The notes under the pieces are model-generated. The model was not told the origin of the DNA. It was given only the letters and a program-made list of their open reading frames with translations, and did not search any database. DNA of 7,392 nucleotides, from assembly GCA_020849075.1 (NCBI GenBank), contig JADLGZ010000067.1:1-7392 (forward strand). Direction: 5' to 3'. Shown here piece by piece: positions 5,334 to 7,392 of the stretch (the first letter of the stretch is position 1; every line of letters begins with the position of its first letter). Source of the DNA: Fimbriimonadaceae bacterium (GTDB lineage: Bacteria; Armatimonadota; Fimbriimonadia; Fimbriimonadales; Fimbriimonadaceae). The position numbers and the translations under genes are program-made.

Positions 5334-6962
5334 ATGAAACGGCTACCGATTATCCTCCTCGCTGTGTGCATTCTTGTCTGCGGAGGCGGGATGTTTGCAC
5401 TAAACAAGTTCCGCGCCGCCGCAATGAACAGCGGGCCCAAGGTGAGCGATGTTTTCAAAGTGGACCGCGGACCGGTGGAGGTTCAGGTTGTTGAGAGCGG
5501 GGCGATCGAGGCGATTCGGGTTGTGGAGCTCAAGAGCCGAGCGGCGGGACGGCTCGCGAAACTGCTTCGGGACGAAGGTGACCAAGTCGCGGCGGGCGAA
5601 TTGATCGCGACGATTGACCCGACGGAAACCCGTTTGCAGGTTGACCAAAACTCGGCCCAGTTGCGGGGAGCCGAGGCCAGCTTGGCTCGTCAGGATATCG
5701 AGATTCGGCAACGCCGAGTTACGGCCGCGACTACGCTGGAGCGAGCCCAGCAGAGGGTGGCTCAGTTGGAGCGAGAGGCGAAGGTGCAGCCGAGCCTGAC
5801 GCGGTCGGGCATTGAATCGGCTCAAGCGGCTCTGGTCACGGCGGAGAAGCAGCTGGATCTCCTCGTGAAGTCCACTCAGCCCAACGAGCGCACCAGCGCG
5901 CAAAGCGAGGCGGATCAAGCGGAACTCAATTTTGATAATGCGGTGAAGGAGCAGGGTCGGCTGGACGCCTTGCTGAAGCAGGAATACGTGAGCCAGCGCG
6001 AGGTGGACGCCCAGCGGTTGCAGGTGGAATTGGCGCGAAGTCGTCGGGACACGGCGCGAACGCGATTGGCGCGATTGGCGGAGCAGCAACTTAATGAGAG
6101 GCGACAGGCCGAGGAGCGGGTGCGGCAAGCGCGGTCGGATTTGGCCCGGGCGAAAGCGGGCACAGTGCAGGATTCGGGCAAGCTCGCGGAGTTGAAAGAT
6201 GCACGCATTGCCGTGCGGGAGGCGCAAGTGGCGTTGGCGGATGTGGATGCCTTGATTGCTGGCCGCCGTCAGGGGCAAGCAAGCGTAGATCAGATTAGGT
6301 CGAGCTTATCGGACAGTCAGCGGCAGCTTGCGGAGACGAGTATCAAGGCACCGTTTGCGGGGGTGATTACGAAGCGGCTTGTGCAGGAAGGCGAACTTGT
6401 GAGCAGTCTTAGTAGCTTTAGTAGCGGGACGCCAATTGTTCGATTGGAAGACCGTTCGCAGATGCTGGTTAAGCTCAATATTAATGAGATTGACGTCGCG
6501 AAATTGCGAGAAGGCATGAGGGCGACGATTCTTATTGATGCCTTGCCGAAGGACTCGTTCGATGGTGAGGTGACGAAGGTTGCGCCCGCCAAGTCGCAGG
6601 CGGAGGCGGGAGCAGGTCAAGGTCAGGTGGTTCGATACGAGGTGGAAGTCCGCCTCGATAATCCCAATGGCAAGATCAAGAGCGGCATGACGGCCAAATG
6701 CACGATGAAGGTGATTGATTTGGCGAAGGTGATTCGGGTGCCGGTGGATTACTTGATCAAGGAGGGCGACAAGCGGTACGTGATGGTGCTCCCGGAAAAG
6801 CCAACGCCGACCGACCTGGGGAAGAAGACCGAGGTCAAGACCGGAGCGGAATCCGCGTCGTTTATCCAAATCCTGAGCGGACTTAAAGAAGGGGTGAGTC
6901 TTAAGCGGCCGCCCTATAATGGGCCCAAGCGAGATGGCTCGAGCATAACGGTTGAGGGCTAA
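5334..6962 (+). CDS. HlyD/MacA-type periplasmic adaptor (membrane fusion protein)
   Basis: The 542-residue protein starts at ATG 5334. One N-terminal membrane anchor lies at residues 4-24. The first half of the lipoyl-like domain (about 50-103, with LKSRAAGRL and the EGDQVAAGELIATID stretch) is followed by a long helical hairpin at about 105-335. The lipoyl half-motif IKAPFAGVI (337-345) comes next, then beta-barrel and membrane-proximal domains to the C-terminus. At the hairpin tip, Arg209, Leu213 and Ser220 match the R-x3-L-x6-S spacing that contacts TolC-type channels in AcrA-like adaptors. E. coli MacA has about 370 residues; the extra length here is mostly hairpin and C-terminal tail. 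The protein should link an inner-membrane transporter to an outer-membrane channel. The permease gene begins in the last base of its stop codon. No clear Shine-Dalgarno is visible. The transported substrate cannot be told from sequence. Confidence 0.92.
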   Translation: MKRLPIILLAVCILVCGGGMFALNKFRAAAMNSGPKVSDVFKVDRGPVEVQVVESGAIEAIRVVELKSRAAGRLAKLLRDEGDQVAAGELIATIDPTETRLQVDQNSAQLRGAEASLARQDIEIRQRRVTAATTLERAQQRVAQLEREAKVQPSLTRSGIESAQAALVTAEKQLDLLVKSTQPNERTSAQSEADQAELNFDNAVKEQGRLDALLKQEYVSQREVDAQRLQVELARSRRDTARTRLARLAEQQLNERRQAEERVRQARSDLARAKAGTVQDSGKLAELKDARIAVREAQVALADVDALIAGRRQGQASVDQIRSSLSDSQRQLAETSIKAPFAGVITKRLVQEGELVSSLSSFSSGTPIVRLEDRSQMLVKLNINEIDVAKLREGMRATILIDALPKDSFDGEVTKVAPAKSQAEAGAGQGQVVRYEVEVRLDNPNGKIKSGMTAKCTMKVIDLAKVIRVPVDYLIKEGDKRYVMVLPEKPTPTDLGKKTEVKTGAESASFIQILSGLKEGVSLKRPPYNGPKRDGSSITVEG

Positions 6963-7392
6963 TGAACCTCTGGGACGCTTTTAAGGTCGCTTTCGACATG
7001 TTGCGCGTGCATAAGATGCGCGCCTTCTTGACCATGCTGGGCGTGATCATCGGGGTGATGAGCGTCTCGTTGATTGTCCTCGCAATGTCGGCCTTTCAGA
7101 CTTACGTGAGCGATCAGTTCGCACGGATTGGGAGCGATACCATTTTTGTAATGTTCAATCCGGGGCGCGAGGGCGCTGTTTTCGGGGATGTGGATGGCCT
7201 CAAGACGAGCGATATTGACTTTATCCAAACGCGAGTGCCGGAGATAGAGATCGCCAGTGGCTACCGCGAAGCAGGGAAACATGACCTACGAGCGGGAACG
7301 ACAGAACTTGAGGGGGTCGGGGTCAAGGGCATTGACCAGAACTTTGTGACGCTGAACACGGTGGAGCTCTTGAAGGGGCGGCAGATCAGTGA
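6962..7392 (+). CDS. MacB/FtsX-type ABC transporter permease (partial, 5' end only)
   Basis: I read 143 codons from ATG 6962; the frame runs open past the window end. The ATG shares its first base with the TAA of the adaptor gene (TAATG), and GAGGG lies at 6954-6958, so translation is coupled. The first residues (about 1-20) are an amphipathic stretch with RVHKMR, followed by a transmembrane helix at 22-44 (the LTMLGVIIGV motif typical of this family). The MacB-type periplasmic core begins after it and contains VKGIDQNF and LLKGRQIS (about 121-143). E. coli MacB begins with an ATPase domain; this protein begins directly with the membrane part, so the ATPase must be a separate protein. None is encoded in this window. 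It is the inner-membrane partner of the adaptor encoded just upstream. The distal permease half, with the remaining three helices expected for the family, lies outside. Confidence 0.9.
   Translation, partial: MNLWDAFKVAFDMLRVHKMRAFLTMLGVIIGVMSVSLIVLAMSAFQTYVSDQFARIGSDTIFVMFNPGREGAVFGDVDGLKTSDIDFIQTRVPEIEIASGYREAGKHDLRAGTTELEGVGVKGIDQNFVTLNTVELLKGRQIS

Noticed and set aside
5400..6278. 292-codon minus-strand open frame opposite the adaptor gene
   Set aside because: It is Leu/Arg/His-rich and antisense to the long coiled-coil region, whose Gln, Glu and Ala codons leave few stops on the other strand. No domain or start signal supports it.

Overview
The window reads as bacterial chromosome with moderately high G+C. 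It holds two divergent gene blocks that leave from a short shared intergenic region at 4247-4327. The outer-membrane-channel docking motif in the HlyD-type adaptor points to a diderm (two-membrane) bacterium. The mix of gene types, the weak or absent Shine-Dalgarno sites and the GTG/TTG starts would fit an Armatimonadota/Fimbriimonadia-like lineage. That taxonomic guess is inference only and weak. No tRNA, rRNA, CRISPR array, insertion sequence or phage gene is visible, and no stretch over 300 bases lacks a gene.

Left block (minus strand, 4246 down to 1), five closely spaced genes that look like one operon: (1) a small protein with a sigma-70 region-4-like helix-turn-helix; (2) a membrane protein built as zinc ribbon, TPR, one transmembrane helix, long Pro/Thr/Ser/Gly-rich linker, TPR; (3) an exported TPR protein with a signal peptide; (4) a membrane-anchored PilZ protein that keeps the c-di-GMP-binding residues; (5) a membrane protein, cut by the window edge, with a very His-rich loop after its first helix, perhaps NfeD/YuaF-like. 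The gaps between these genes are about 11 to 30 nt. The set looks like a transcription-factor-led envelope scaffold with a c-di-GMP input. I know of no described system with this composition.

Right block (plus strand, 4328 to the end): a C39-like papain-fold peptidase with an N-terminal beta-rich domain; a 542-residue HlyD/MacA-type membrane fusion protein with an unusually long coiled-coil hairpin; and, overlapping its stop codon by one base, the start of a MacB/FtsX-type ABC permease that has no fused ATPase domain. The last two should form the periplasmic adaptor and inner-membrane permease of a tripartite efflux or export system. Its ATPase and outer-membrane channel are not in the window.

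The best candidate for something new is the left operon. The second is the pairing of a free-standing C39-like peptidase with a MacA/permease pair.
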